This document shows positions 10,563 through 23,800 of a stretch of DNA of 64,000 nucleotides, in pieces. The position numbers and the translations under genes were made by a program. Each line of letters starts with the position of its first letter. The stretch's first letter is position 1. Below the pieces are notes generated by a model. It was not told the DNA's origin, made no database searches, and worked only from the letters and a program-made list of their open reading frames with translations. Origin of the DNA: Hydractinia symbiolongicarpus (lineage: Eukaryota; Cnidaria; Hydrozoa; Anthoathecata; Hydractiniidae); assembly GCF_029227915.1 (NCBI RefSeq), contig NC_079888.1, forward strand, positions 21,928,001 to 21,992,000. The letters run 5' to 3'.

Positions 10563-13500
10563 TTGTATACATTCGACTATACGGGCCAAGTCCGGGATTT
10601 ACGGAAAATCGCGGGTTTTCCTTTGCCGGTGATTAAACCACATTCATTAAGCGTCTCATCAAAAATGAAAACATTTCTGAAAACTACAAGTCTCATACGT
10701 TTTAGTGGTGAAAAAATAATTTTAAAAATCGTTCTGGAAATGCGTTTACTCCCTGGGTACTTTCTTTGTATACTTTTGACTATACGGGCCGAGTCCGGGA
10801 TTTACGGGAAATCGCGGGTTTTCGTTTGCCGGCTATTAAACCTCTTTTATTCAGCGTCTCATCAAAAATGAAAACATTTTTAAAAACTACAAGTCTCATG
10901 GGCTTTAGTGGTGAAATAATAATTTAAAAAATCGTTCGGGAAATGAGTTTACTCCATGGGTACTTTCTTTGTATACTTTTGACTATACGGGCCGAGTCCG
11001 GGGTTTACGGGAAATGGTGGGTTTTCGTTTGCCGGCGATTAAACTCCTTTTATTCAGCGTCTCATCAAAAATGAATACATTGTTAAAAACTACAAGTCTC
11101 GTGGGCTTTAGTGGTGAAATAATAATTTAAAAAATCGTTCGGGAAATGAGTTTACTCCCTGGGTATTTCCTTTGTATACTTTTGACTATACGGGCCGAGT
11201 CTGAGATTTACGGGAAATCGCAGGTTTTCGTTTGCCGGCGATTAATTTTCTTTTGTTCAGCGTCTCATCAAAAATGAATACATTTTTGAAAACTACAAGT
11301 CTCATGCGTTTTAGCGGTGAAAAAATAATTTAAAAAATCGTTCGGGAAATCAGTTTCCTCTCTGGGAACTTTCTTTGTATACATTCGACTATACGGGCCA
11401 AGTCTGGGATTTACAGGAAATCGCGGGTTTTCTTTTGCCGGCGATTAAACTTCTTTTATTCAGCGTCTCATCAAAAATGAAAACATTTTTGAAAGCTACA
11501 AGTCTTATGCGTTTTAGTGGTAAAAAAATAATTTAAAAAATAGTTCGGGAAATAAGTTTACTCCCTGGGTACTTTCTTTGTATACTTTTGACTATACGGG
11601 CCGAGTCCGGGATTTACGGGAAATCGCGGGTTTTCGTTTGCCTACGATTAAATTTCTTTTATTCAGCGTCTCATCAGAAATGACAACATTTTTGAAAACT
11701 ACAAGTCTTATGCGTTTTAGTGGTAAAAAAATAATTTAAAAAATCGTTCGGGAAATGAGTTTACTCCCTGGGTACTTTCTTTGTATACATTTGACTATAC
11801 GGGCCAAGCCCGGGATTTACGGGAAATCGCGGGTTTTCGTTTGCCGGCGATTAAACCACTTTCATTAAGCGTCTCATCAAAAATGAAAACATTTTGGAAA
11901 ACTTCAAGTCTAATGCGTTTTAGTAGTGAAAAAATAATTTAAAAAATCGTTCGGGAAGTGAGTTTACTCTCTGGGTACTTTCTTTGTATACTTTTGACTA
12001 TACGGGATGAGACCGGGATTTACGGGAAATCGCGGGTTTTCGTTTACCGGCGATTAAACTTCGTTTATTCAGCGTCTCATCAAAAATGAAAACATTTTTA
12101 AAAACTACAAGTCTCATGGGCTTTAGTGGTGAAATAATAATTTAAAAAATCGTTCGTGAAATGAGTTTACTCCATGGGTACTTTCTTTGTATACTTTTGA
12201 CTATACGGGCCGAGTCCGGGGTTTACGGGAAATGGCGGGTTTTCGTTTGCCGGCGATTAAACTCCTTTTATTCAGCGTCTCATCAAAAATGAAAACATTG
12301 TTAAAAACTACAAGTCTTATGCGTTTTAGTGGTAAAAAAAATAATTTAAAAAATAGTTCGGGAAATAAGTTTACTCCCTGTGTACTTTCTTTGTATACTT
12401 TTGACTATACGGGCCGAGTCCAGGATTTACGGGAAATCGCGGGTTTTCGTTTGCCTGCGATTAAATTTCTTTTATTCAGCGTCTCATCAGAAATGACAAC
12501 ATTTTTGAAAACTACAAGTCTCATGCGTTTTAGTGGTGAAAAAATAATTTAAAAAATCGTTCGGGAAATGAGTTTACTCCCTGGGTACTTTCTTTGTATA
12601 CATTTGACTATACGGGCCAAGCCCGGGATTTACGGGAAATCGCGGGTTTTCGTTTGCCGGCGATTAAACCACTTTCATTAAGCGTCTCATCAAAAATGAA
12701 AACATTTTGGAAAACTTCAAGTCTAATGCGTTTTAGCAGTGAAAAAATAATTTAAAAAATCGTTCGGGAAGTGAGTTTACTCTCTGGGTACTTTCTTTGT
12801 ATACTTTTGACTATACGGGATGAGACCGGGATTTACGTAAAATCGCGGGTTTTCGTTTACCGGCGATTAAACTTCGTTTATTCAGCGTCTCATCAAAAAT
12901 GAAAACATTTTTAAAAACTACAAGTCTCATGGGCTTTAGTGGTGAAATAATAATTTAAAAAATCGTTCGGGAAATGAGTTTACTCCATGGGTACTTCCTT
13001 TGTATACTTTTGACTATACGGGCCGAGTCTGAGATTTACGGGAAATCGCAGGTTTTCGTTTGCCGGCGATTAAACTTCTTTTACTCAGCGTCTCATCAAA
13101 AATGAATACATTTTTGAAAACTGCAAGTCTCATGCGATTTAGTGGTGAAAAGATAATTTAAAAAATTCTTCTGGAAATGAGTTTACTCACAGGGTACTTT
13201 TTTTGTATACATTCGACTATACGGGCCAAGTCCGGGATTTACGGAAAATCGCGGGTTTTCCTTTGCCGGTGATTAAACCACATTCATTAAGCGTCTCATC
13301 AAAAATGAAAACATTTCTGAAAACTACAAGTCTCATACGTTTTAGTGGTGAAAAAATAATTTTAAAAATCGTTCTGGAAATGCGTTTACTCCCTGGGTAC
13401 TTTCTTTGTATACTTTTGACTATACGGGCCGAGTCCGGGATTTACGGGAAATCGCGGGTTTTCGTTTGCCGGCTATTAAACCTCTTTTATTCAGCGTCTC

Positions 13501-16500
13501 ATCAAAAATGAAAACATTTTTAAAAACTACAAGTCTCATGGGCTTTAGTGGTGAAATAATAATTTAAAAAATCGTTCGGGAAATGAGTTTACTCCATGGG
13601 TGCTTTATTTGTATACTTTTGACTATACGGGCCGAGTCCGGAGTTTACGGGAAATGGTGGGTTTTCGTTTGCCGGCGATTAAACTCCTTTTATTCAGCGT
13701 CTCATCAAAAATGAATACATTGTTAAAAACTACAAGTCTCATGGGCTTTAGTGGTGAAATAATAATTTAAAAAATCGTTCGGGAAATGAGTTTACTCCAT
13801 GGGTACTTCCTTTGTATACTTTTGACTATACGGGCCGAGTCTGAGATTTACGGGAAATCGCAGGTTTTCGTTTGCCGGCGATTAAACTTCTTTTACTCAG
13901 CGTCTCATCAAAAATGAATACATTTTTGAAAACTGCAAGTCTCATGCGATTTAGTGGTGAAAAGATAATTTAAAAAATTCTTCTGGAAATGAGTTTACTC
14001 ACAGGGTACTTTTTTTGTATACATTCGACTATACGGGCCAAGTCCGGGATTTACGGAAAATCGCGGGTTTTCCTTTGCCGGTGATTAAACCACATTCATT
14101 AAGCGTCTCATCAAAAATGAAAACATTTCTGAAAACTACAAGTCTCATACGTTTTAGTGGTGAAAAGATAATTTAAAAAATTCTTCTGGAAATGAGTTTA
14201 CTCACAGGGTACTTTTTTTGTATACATTCGACTATACGGGCCAAGTCCGGGATTTACGGAAAATCGCGGGTTTTCCTTTGCCGGTGATTAAACCACATTC
14301 ATTAAGCGTCTCATCAAAAATGAAAACATTTCTGAAAACTACAAGTCTCATACGTTTTAGTGGTGAAAAAATAATTTTAAAAATCGTTCTGGAAATGCGT
14401 TTACTCCCTGGGTACTTTCTTTGTATACTTTTGACTATACGGGCCGAGTCCGGGATTTACGGGAAATCGCGGGTTTTCGTTTGCCGGCTATTAAACCTCT
14501 TTTATTCAGCGTCTCATCAAAAATGAAAACATTTTTAAAAACTACAAGTCTCATGGGCTTTAGTGGTGAAATAATAATTTAAAAAATCGTTCGGGAAATG
14601 AGTTTACTCCATGGGTACTTTCTTTGTATACTTTTGACTATACGGGCCGAGTCCGGGGTTTACGGGAAATGGTGGGTTTTCGTTTGCCGGCGATTAAACT
14701 CCTTTTATTCAGCGTCTCATCAAAAATGAATACATTGTTAAAAACTACAAGTCTCGTGGGCTTTAGTGGTGAAATAATAATTTAAAAAATCGTTCGGGAA
14801 ATGAGTTTACTCCCTGGGTATTTCCTTTGTATACTTTTGACTATACGGGCCGAGTCTGAGATTTACGGGAAATCGCAGGTTTTCGTTTGCCGGCGATTAA
14901 TTTTCTTTTGTTCAGCGTCTCATCAAAAATGAATACATTTTTGAAAACTGCAAGTCTCATGCGATTTAGTGGAGAAAAGATAATTTAAAAAATTCTTCTG
15001 GAAATGAGTTTACTCTCAGGGTACTTTTTTTGTATACATTCGACTATACGGGCCAAGTCCGGGATTTACGGAAAATCGCCGGTTTTCCTTTGCCGGCGAT
15101 TAAACCACATTCATTAAGCGTCTCATCAAAAATGAAAACATTTCTGAAAACTACAAGTCTCATACGTTTTAGTGGTGAAAAAATAATTTTAAAAATCGTT
15201 CTGGAAATGCGTTTACTCCCTGGGTACTTTCTTTGTATACTTTTGACTATACGGGCCGAGTCCGGGATTTACGGGAAATCGCGGGTTTTCGTTTGCCGGC
15301 GATTAAACCTCTTTTATTCAGCGTCTCATCACAAATGAAAACACTTTTGAAAACTACAAGTCTCATGCGTTTTAGCGGTGAAAAAATAATTTAAAAAATC
15401 GTTCGGGAAATCAGTTTCCTCTCTGGGAACTTTCTTTGTATACATTCGACTATACGGGCCAAGTCTGGGATTTACAGGAAATCGCGGGTTTTCTTTTGCC
15501 GGCGATTAAACTTCTTTTATTCAGCGTCTCATCAAAAATGAAAACATTTTTGAAAGCTACAAGTCTTATGCGTTTTAGTGGTAAAAAAATAATTTAAAAA
15601 ATAGTTCGGGAAATAAGTTTACTCCCTGGGTACTTTCTTTGTATACTTTTGACTATACGGGCCGAGTCCGGGATTTACGGGAAATCGCGGGTTTTCGTTT
15701 GCCTACGATTAAATTTCTTTTATTCAGCGTCTCATCAGAAATGACAACATTTTTGAAAACTACAAGTCTTATGCGTTTTAGTGGTGAAAAAATAATTTAA
15801 AAAATCGTTCGGGAAATGAGTTTACTCCCTGGGTACTTTCTTTGTATACATTTGACTATACGGGCCAAGCCCGGGATTTACGGGAAATCGCGGGTTTTCG
15901 TTTGCCGGCGATTAAACCACTTTCATTAAGCGTCTCATCAAAAATGAAAACATTTTGGAAAACTTCAAGTCTAATGCGTTTTAGTAGTGAAAAAATAATT
16001 TAAAAAATCGTTCGGGAAGTGAGTTTACTCTCTGGGTACTTTCTTTGTATACTTTTGACTATACGGGATGAGACCGGGATTTACGGGAAATCGCGGGTTT
16101 TCGTTTATCGGCGATTAAACTTCGTTTATTCAGCGTCTCATCAAAAATGAAAACATTTTTAAAAACTACAAGTCTCATGGGCTTTAGTGGTGAAATAATA
16201 ATTTAAAAAATCGTTCGTGAAATGAGTTTACTCCATGGGTACTTTCTTTGTATACTTTTGACTATACGGGCCGAGTCCGGGGTTTACGGGAAATGGCGGG
16301 TTTTCGTTTGCCGGCGATTAAACTCCTTTTATTCAGCGTCTCATCAAAAATGAAAACATTGTTAAAAACTACAAGTCTCGTGGGCTTTAGTGGTGAAATA
16401 ATAATTTAAAAAATCGTTCGTGAAATGAGTTTACTCCCTGGGTATTTTCTTTGTATACTTTTGACTATACGGGCCGAGTCTGAGATTTACGGGAAATCGC

Positions 16501-17871
16501 AGGTTTTCGTTTGCCGGCGATTAAACTTCTTTTATTCAGCGTCTCATCAAAAATGAATACATTTTTGAAAACTGCAAGTCTCATGCGATTTAGTGGTGAA
16601 AAGATAATTTAAAAAATTCTTCTGGAAATGAGTTTACTCACAGGGTACTTTTTTTGTATACATTCGACTATACGGGCCAAGTCCGGGATTTACGGAAAAT
16701 CGCGGGTTTTCCTTTGCCGGCGATTAAACCACATTCATTAAGCGTCTCATCAAAAATGAAAACATTTCTGAAAACTACAAGTCTCATACGTTTTAGTGGT
16801 GAAAAAATAATTTTAAAAATCGTTCTGGAACTGCGTTTACTCCCTGGGTACTTTCTTTGTATACTTTTGACTATACGGGCCGAGTCCGGGATTTACGGGA
16901 AATCGCGGGTTTTCGTTTGCCGGCGATTAAACCTCTTTTATTCAGCGTCTCATCACAAATGAAAACACTTTTGAAAACTACAAGTCTCATGCGTTTTAGC
17001 GGTGAAAAAATAATTTAAAAAATCGTTCGGGAAATCAGTTTCCTCTCTGGGAACTTTCTTTGTATACATTCGACTATACGGGCCAAGTCTGGGATTTACA
17101 GGAAATCGCGGGTTTTCTTTTGCCGGCGATTAAACCACTTTCATTAAGCCTCTCATCAAAAATGAAAACATTTTGGAAAACTTCAAGTCTAATGCGTTTT
17201 AGTAGTGAAAAAATAATTTAAAAAATCGTTCGGGAAGTGAGTTTACTCTCTAGGTACTTTCTTTGTATACTTTTGACTATACGGGCTGAGACCGAGATTT
17301 ACGGGAAATCGCGGGTTTTCGTTTACCGGCGATTAAACTTCGTTTATTCAGCGTCTCATCAAAAATGAAAACATTTTTAAAAACTACAAGTCTCATGGGC
17401 TTTAGTGGTGAAATAATAATTTAAAAAATCGTTCGGGAAATGAGTTTACTCCATGGGTACTTTCTTTGTATACTTTTGACTATACGGGCCGAGTCCGGGG
17501 TTTACGGGAAATGGCGGGTTTTCGTTTGCCGGCGATTAAACTCCTTTTATTCAGCATCTCATCAAAAATGAATACATTGTCAAAAACTACAAGTCTCGTG
17601 GGCTTTAGTGGTGAAATAATAATTTAAAAAATCGTTCGGGAAATGAGTTTACTCCCTGGGTATTTTCTTTGTATACTTTTGACTATACGGGCCGAGTCTG
17701 AGATTTACGGGAAATCGCAGGTTTTCGTTTGCCGGCGATTAATTTTCTTTTATTCAGCGTCTCATCAAAAATGAATACATTTTTGAAAACTGCAAGTCTC
17801 ATGCGATTTAGTGGTGAAAAGATAATTTAAAAAATTCTTCTGGAAATGAGTTTACTCACAGGGTACTTTTT
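10563..17871. repeat. Patchwork duplications marked by 'tactttttttgtatac' monomers
   Basis: A distinctive monomer pair recurs, with the junction 'actttttttgtatacattcg' followed by 'ccaagtccgggatttacgg', 'ccacattcattaag', 'cataattttaaaaatcg'-type marks and 'gaaatgcgtttactccc'. Copies start near 10563, 13203, 14218, 15030 and 16654, and continue at 17872, 19488, 21921 and 23537. The gaps (2640, 1015, 812, 1624, 1218 bp) are near multiples of 203, so blocks of 4 to 13 monomers have been duplicated and partly lost. Confidence 0.8.
14025..14227. repeat. Hybrid monomer at a probable unequal-crossover joint
   Basis: The first part reads like the monomer at 13212 ('ccaagtccgggatttacgg', 'ccacattcattaag', 'catttctgaaaac', 'catacgttttagtgg'). 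It then continues with the tail of a different variant, 'tgaaaagataatttaaaaaa' and 'ttcttctggaaatgag', instead of 'tgaaaaaataattttaaaaa' and 'tcgttctggaaatgcg'. The result is two consecutive 'tactttttttgtatac' monomers (about 14010 and 14210), not seen elsewhere in the window. The switch lies within the shared 'ttttagtggtgaaaa' segment. Confidence 0.7.
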
Positions 17872-20800
17872 TTGTATACATTCGACTATACGGGCCAAGT
17901 CCGGGATTTACGGAAAATCGCCGGTTTTCCTTTGCCGGCGATTAAACCACATTCATTAAGCGTCTCATCAAAAATGAAAACATTTCTGAAAACTACAAGT
18001 CTCATACGTTTTAGTGGTGAAAAAATAATTTTAAAAATCGATCTGGAAATGCGTATACTCCCTGGGTACTTTCTTTGTATACTTTTGACTATACGGGCCG
18101 ATTTACGGGAAATCGCAGGTTTTCGTTTGCCGGCGATTAAACCTCTTTTATTCAGCGTCTCATCACAAATGAAAACACTTTTGAAAACTACAAGTCTCAT
18201 GCGTTTTAGCAGTGAAAAAATAATTTAAAAAATCGTTCGGGAAATCAGTTTCCTCTCTGGGAACTTTCTTTGTATACATTCGACTATACGGGCCAAGTCT
18301 GGGATTTACAGGAAATCGCGGGTTTTCTTTTGCCGGCGATTAAACTTCTTTTATTCAGCGTCTCATCAAAAATGAAAACATTTTTGAAAGCTACAAGTCT
18401 TATGCGTTTTAGTGGTAAAAAAATAATTTAAAAAATAGTTCGGGAAATAAGTTTACTCCCTGGGTACTTTCTTTGTATACTTTTGACTATACGGGCCGAG
18501 TCCGGGATTTACGGGAAATCGCGGGTTTTCGTTTGCCTGCGATTAAATTTCTTTTATTCAGCGTCTCATCAGAAATGACAACATTTTTGAAAACTACAAG
18601 TCTCATGCGTTTTAGTGGTGAAAAAATAATTTAAAAAATCGTTCGGGAAATGAGTTTACTCCCTGGGTACTTTCTTTGTATACATTTGACTATACGGGCC
18701 AAGCCCGGGATTTACGGGAAATCGCGGGTTTTCGTTTGCCGGCGATTAAACCACTTTCATTAAGCGTCTCATCAAAAATGAAAACATTTTGGAAAACTTC
18801 AAGTCTAATGCGTTTTAGTAGTGAAAAAATAATTTAAAAAATCGTTCGGGAAGTGAGTTTACTCTCTGGGTACTTTCTTTGTATACTTTTGACTATACGG
18901 GATGAGACCGGGATTTACGGGAAATCGCGGGTTTTCGTTTACTGGCGATTAAACTTCGTTTATTCAGCGTCTCATCAAAAATGAAAACATTTTTAAAAAC
19001 TACAAGTCTCATGGGCTTTAGTGGTGAAATAATAATTTAAAAAATCGTTCGGGAAATGAGTTTACTCCATGGGTACTTTCTTTGTATACTTTTGACTATA
19101 CGGGCCGAGTCCGGGGTTTACGGGAAATGGCGGGTTTTCGTTTGCCGGCGATTAAACTCCTTTTATTCAGCGTCTCATCAAAAATGAAAACATTGTTAAA
19201 AACTACAAGTCTCGTGGGCTTTAGTGGTGAAATAATAATTTAAAAAATCGTTCGGGAAATGAGTTTACTCCCTGGGTATTTTCTTTGTATACTTTTGACT
19301 ATACGGGCCGAGTCTGAGATTTACGGGAAATCGCAGGTTTTCGTTTGCCGGCGATTAAACTTCTTTTATTCAGCGTCTCATCAAAAATGAATACATTTTT
19401 GAAAACTGCAAGTCTCATGCGATTTAGTGGTGAAAAGATAATTTAAAAAATTCTTCTGGAAATGAGTTTACTCACAGGGTACTTTTTTTGTATACATTCG
19501 ACTATACGGGCCAAGTCCGGGATTTACGGAAAATCGCGGGTTTTCCTTTGCCGGCGATTAAACCACATTCATTAAGCGTCTCATCAAAAATGAAAACATT
19601 TCTGAAAACTACAAGTCTCATACGTTTTAGTGGTGAAAAAATAATTTTAAAAATCGTTCTGGAAATGCGTTTACTCCCTGGGTACTTTCTTTGTATACTT
19701 TTGACTATACGGGCCGAGTCCGGGATTTACGGGAAATCGCGGGTTTTCGTTTGCCGGCGATTAAACCTCTTTTATTCAGCGTCTCATCACAAATGAAAAC
19801 ACTTTTGAAAACTACAAGTCTCATGCGTTTTAGCGGTGAAAAAATAATTTAAAAAATCGTTCGGGAAATCAGTTTCCTCTCTGGGAACTTTCTTTGTATA
19901 CATTCGACTATACGGGCCAAGTCTGGGATTTACAGGAAATCGCGGGTTTTCTTTTGCCGGCGATTAAACTTCTTTTATTCAGCGTCTCATCAAAAATGAA
20001 AACATTTTTGAAAGCTACAAGTCTTATGCGTTTTAGTGTAAAAAAATAATTTAAAAAATAGTTCGGGAAATAAGTTTACTCCCTGGGTACTTTCTTTGTA
20101 TACTTTTGACTATACGGGCCGAGTCCGGGATTTACGGGAAATAGCGGGTTTTCGTTTGCCTGCGATTAAATTTCTTTTATTCAGCGTCTCATCAGAAATG
20201 ACAACATTTTTAAAAACTACAAGTCTCATGCGTTTTAGTGGTGAAAAGATAATTTAAAAAATCGTTCTGGAAATGAGTTTACTCTCTGGGAACTTTCTTT
20301 GTATACATTCGACTATACGGGCCAAGCCTGGGATTTACAGGAAATCGCGGGTTTTCGTTTGCCGGCGATTAAACTTCCTTTATTCAGCGTCTCATCAAAA
20401 ATGAAAACATTTCTGAAAACTACAAGTCTCATGCGTTTTAGTGGTGAAAAAATAATTTAAAAAATCGTTCGGGAAATGAGTTTACTCCCTGGGTACTTTC
20501 TTTGTATACTTTTGACTATACGGGCTGAGTCTGGGATTTACGGGAAATCGCGGGTTTTCGTTTTCCGGCGATTAAACTTCCTTTATTCAGCGTCTCATCA
20601 AAAATAGAAACATTTTTAAAAACTACAAGTCTCATGCGCTTTAGTGGTGAAATAATAATTTAAAAAATCGTTCGGGAAATGAGTTTACTCCCTGGCTACT
20701 TTCTTTGTATACTTTTGACTATAGGGCCGAGTCCGGAGTTTACGGGAAATGGCGGGTTTTCGTTTGCCGTCGATTAAACTTCTTTTATTCAGCGTCTCAT

Positions 20801-23800
20801 CAAAAATGAAAACATTTTTAAAAACTACAAGTCTCATGCGTTTTAGTGGTGAAAAGATAATATAAAAAATCGTTTTGGAAATGAGTTCACCCACAGGGTA
20901 CTTTCTTTGTATACATTCGACTATACGGGCCAAGCCCGGGATTTACGGAAAATCGCGGGTTTTCGTTTGCCGGCGATTAAACCACATTCATTAAGCGTCT
21001 CATCAAAAATGAAAACATTTCTGAAAACTACAAGTCTCATACGTTTTAGTGGTGAAAAATAATTTTAAAAATCGTTCAAAAACTGAGTTTACTCCCTGGG
21101 TACTTTCTTTGTATACTTTTGACTATACGGGCCGAGTCCAGGATTTACGGGAAATCGCGGGTTTTCGTTTGGCGACGATTAAACCTCTCTTATTCAGCGT
21201 CTCATCAAAAGTGAAAACACTTTTAAAAAGTACAAGTCTCATGCGTTTCAGTGGTGACAAAATAATTTAAAAAATCGTTTGGGAAATGAGTTTACTCCCT
21301 GGGTACTTTCTTTGTATACATTCGACTATACGAGCCAAGCCCGGGATTTAAGGGAAATCGCGGGTTTTCGTTTGCCGGCGATTTAACCCCTTTCATTAAG
21401 CGTCTCATCAAAAATGAAAACATTTTTGAAAACTACAAGTCTCATGCGTTTTAGTGGTGAAAAAATAATTTAAAAAATCGTTCGGGGAATGAGTTTACTC
21501 CCTGGGTACTTTCTTTGTATACATTCGACTATACGGGCCAAGCCTGGGATTTACAGGAAATCGCGGGTTTTCGTTTGCCGGCGATTAAACTTCTTTTATT
21601 CAGCGTCTCATCAAAAATGAAAACATTTCTGAAAACTACAAGTCTTATGCGTTTTAGTGGTGAAAAAATAATTTAAAAAATCGTTTGGGAAATGAGTTTA
21701 CTCCCTGGGTACTTTCTTTGTATACTTTTGACTATACGGGCCGAGTCTGAGATTTACGGGAAATCGCAGGTTTTCGTTTGCCGGCGATTAATTTTCTTTT
21801 ATTCAGCGTCTCATCAAAAATGAATACATTTTTGAAAACTGCAAGTCTCATGCGATTTAGTGGTGAAAAGATAATTTAAAAAATTCTTCTGGAAATGAGT
21901 TTACTCACAGGGTACTTTTTTTGTATACATTCGACTATACGGGCCAAGTCCGGGATTTACGGAAAATCGCCGGTTTTCCTTTGCCGGCGATTAAACCACA
22001 TTCATTAAGCGTCTCATCAAAAATGAAAACATTTCTGAAAACTACAAGTCTCATACGTTTTAGTGGTGAAAAAATAATTTTAAAAATCGATCTGGAAATG
22101 CGTATACTCCCTGGGTACTTTCTTTGTATACTTTTGACTATACGGGCCGATTTACGGGAAATCGCAGGTTTTCGTTTGCCGGCGATTAAACCTCTTTTAT
22201 TCAGCGTCTCATCACAAATGAAAACACTTTTGAAAACTACAAGTCTCATGCGTTTTAGCAGTGAAAAAATAATTTAAAAAATCGTTCGGGAAATCAGTTT
22301 CCTCTCTGGGAACTTTCTTTGTATACATTCGACTATACGGGCCAAGTCTGGGATTTACAGGAAATCGCGGGTTTTCTTTTGCCGGCGATTAAACTTCTTT
22401 TATTCAGCGTCTCATCAAAAATGAAAACATTTTTGAAAGCTACAAGTCTTATGCGTTTTAGTGGTAAAAAAATAATTTAAAAAATAGTTCGGGAAATAAG
22501 TTTACTCCCTGGGTACTTTCTTTGTATACTTTTGACTATACGGGCCGAGTCCGGGATTTACGGGAAATCGCGGGTTTTCGTTTGCCTGCGATTAAATTTC
22601 TTTTATTCAGCGTCTCATCAGAAATGACAACATTTTTGAAAACTACAAGTCTCATGCGTTTTAGTGGTGAAAAAATAATTTAAAAAATCGTTCGGGAAAT
22701 GAGTTTACTCCCTGGGTACTTTCTTTGTATACATTTGACTATACGGGCCAAGCCCGGGATTTACGGGAAATCGCGGGTTTTCGTTTGCCGGCGATTAAAC
22801 CACTTTCATTAAGCGTCTCATCAAAAATGAAAACATTTTGGAAAACTTCAAGTCTAATGCGTTTTAGCAGTGAAAAAATAATTTAAAAAATCGTTCGGGA
22901 AGTGAGTTTACTCTCTGGGTACTTTCTTTGTATACTTTTGACTATACGGGATGAGACCGGGATTTACGGGAAATCGCGGGTTTTCGTTTACTGGCGATTA
23001 AACTTCGTTTATTCAGCGTCTCATCAAAAATGAAAACATTTTTAAAAACTACAAGTCTCATGGGCTTTAGTGGTGAAATAATAATTTAAAAAATCGTTCG
23101 GGAAATGAGTTTACTCCATGGGTACTTTCTTTGTATACTTTTGACTATACGGGCCGAGTCCGGGGTTTACGGGAAATGGCGGGTTTTCGTTTGCCGGCGA
23201 TTAAACTCCTTTTATTCAGCGTCTCATCAAAAATGAAAACATTGTTAAAAACTACAAGTCTCGTGGGCTTTAGTGGTGAAATAATAATTTAAAAAATCGT
23301 TCGGGAAATGAGTTTACTCCCTGGGTATTTTCTTTGTATACTTTTGACTATACGGGCCGAGTCTGAGATTTACGGGAAATCGCAGGTTTTCGTTTGCCGG
23401 CGATTAAACTTCTTTTATTCAGCGTCTCATCAAAAATGAATACATTTTTGAAAACTGCAAGTCTCATGCGATTTAGTGGTGAAAAGATAATTTAAAAAAT
23501 TCTTCTGGAAATGAGTTTACTCACAGGGTACTTTTTTTGTATACATTCGACTATACGGGCCAAGTCCGGGATTTACGGAAAATCGCGGGTTTTCCTTTGC
23601 CGGCGATTAAACCACATTCATTAAGCGTCTCATCAAAAATGAAAACATTTCTGAAAACTACAAGTCTCATACGTTTTAGTGGTGAAAAAATAATTTTAAA
23701 AATCGTTCTGGAAATGCGTTTACTCCCTGGGTACTTTCTTTGTATACTTTTGACTATACGGGCCGAGTCCGGGATTTACGGGAAATCGCGGGTTTTCGTT

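Noticed and set aside
17886-18200. Reverse-strand open frames of 71-104 codons throughout the array
   Set aside because: They are antisense readings of the same monomer and overlap the forward satellite frames. There is no coding evidence.
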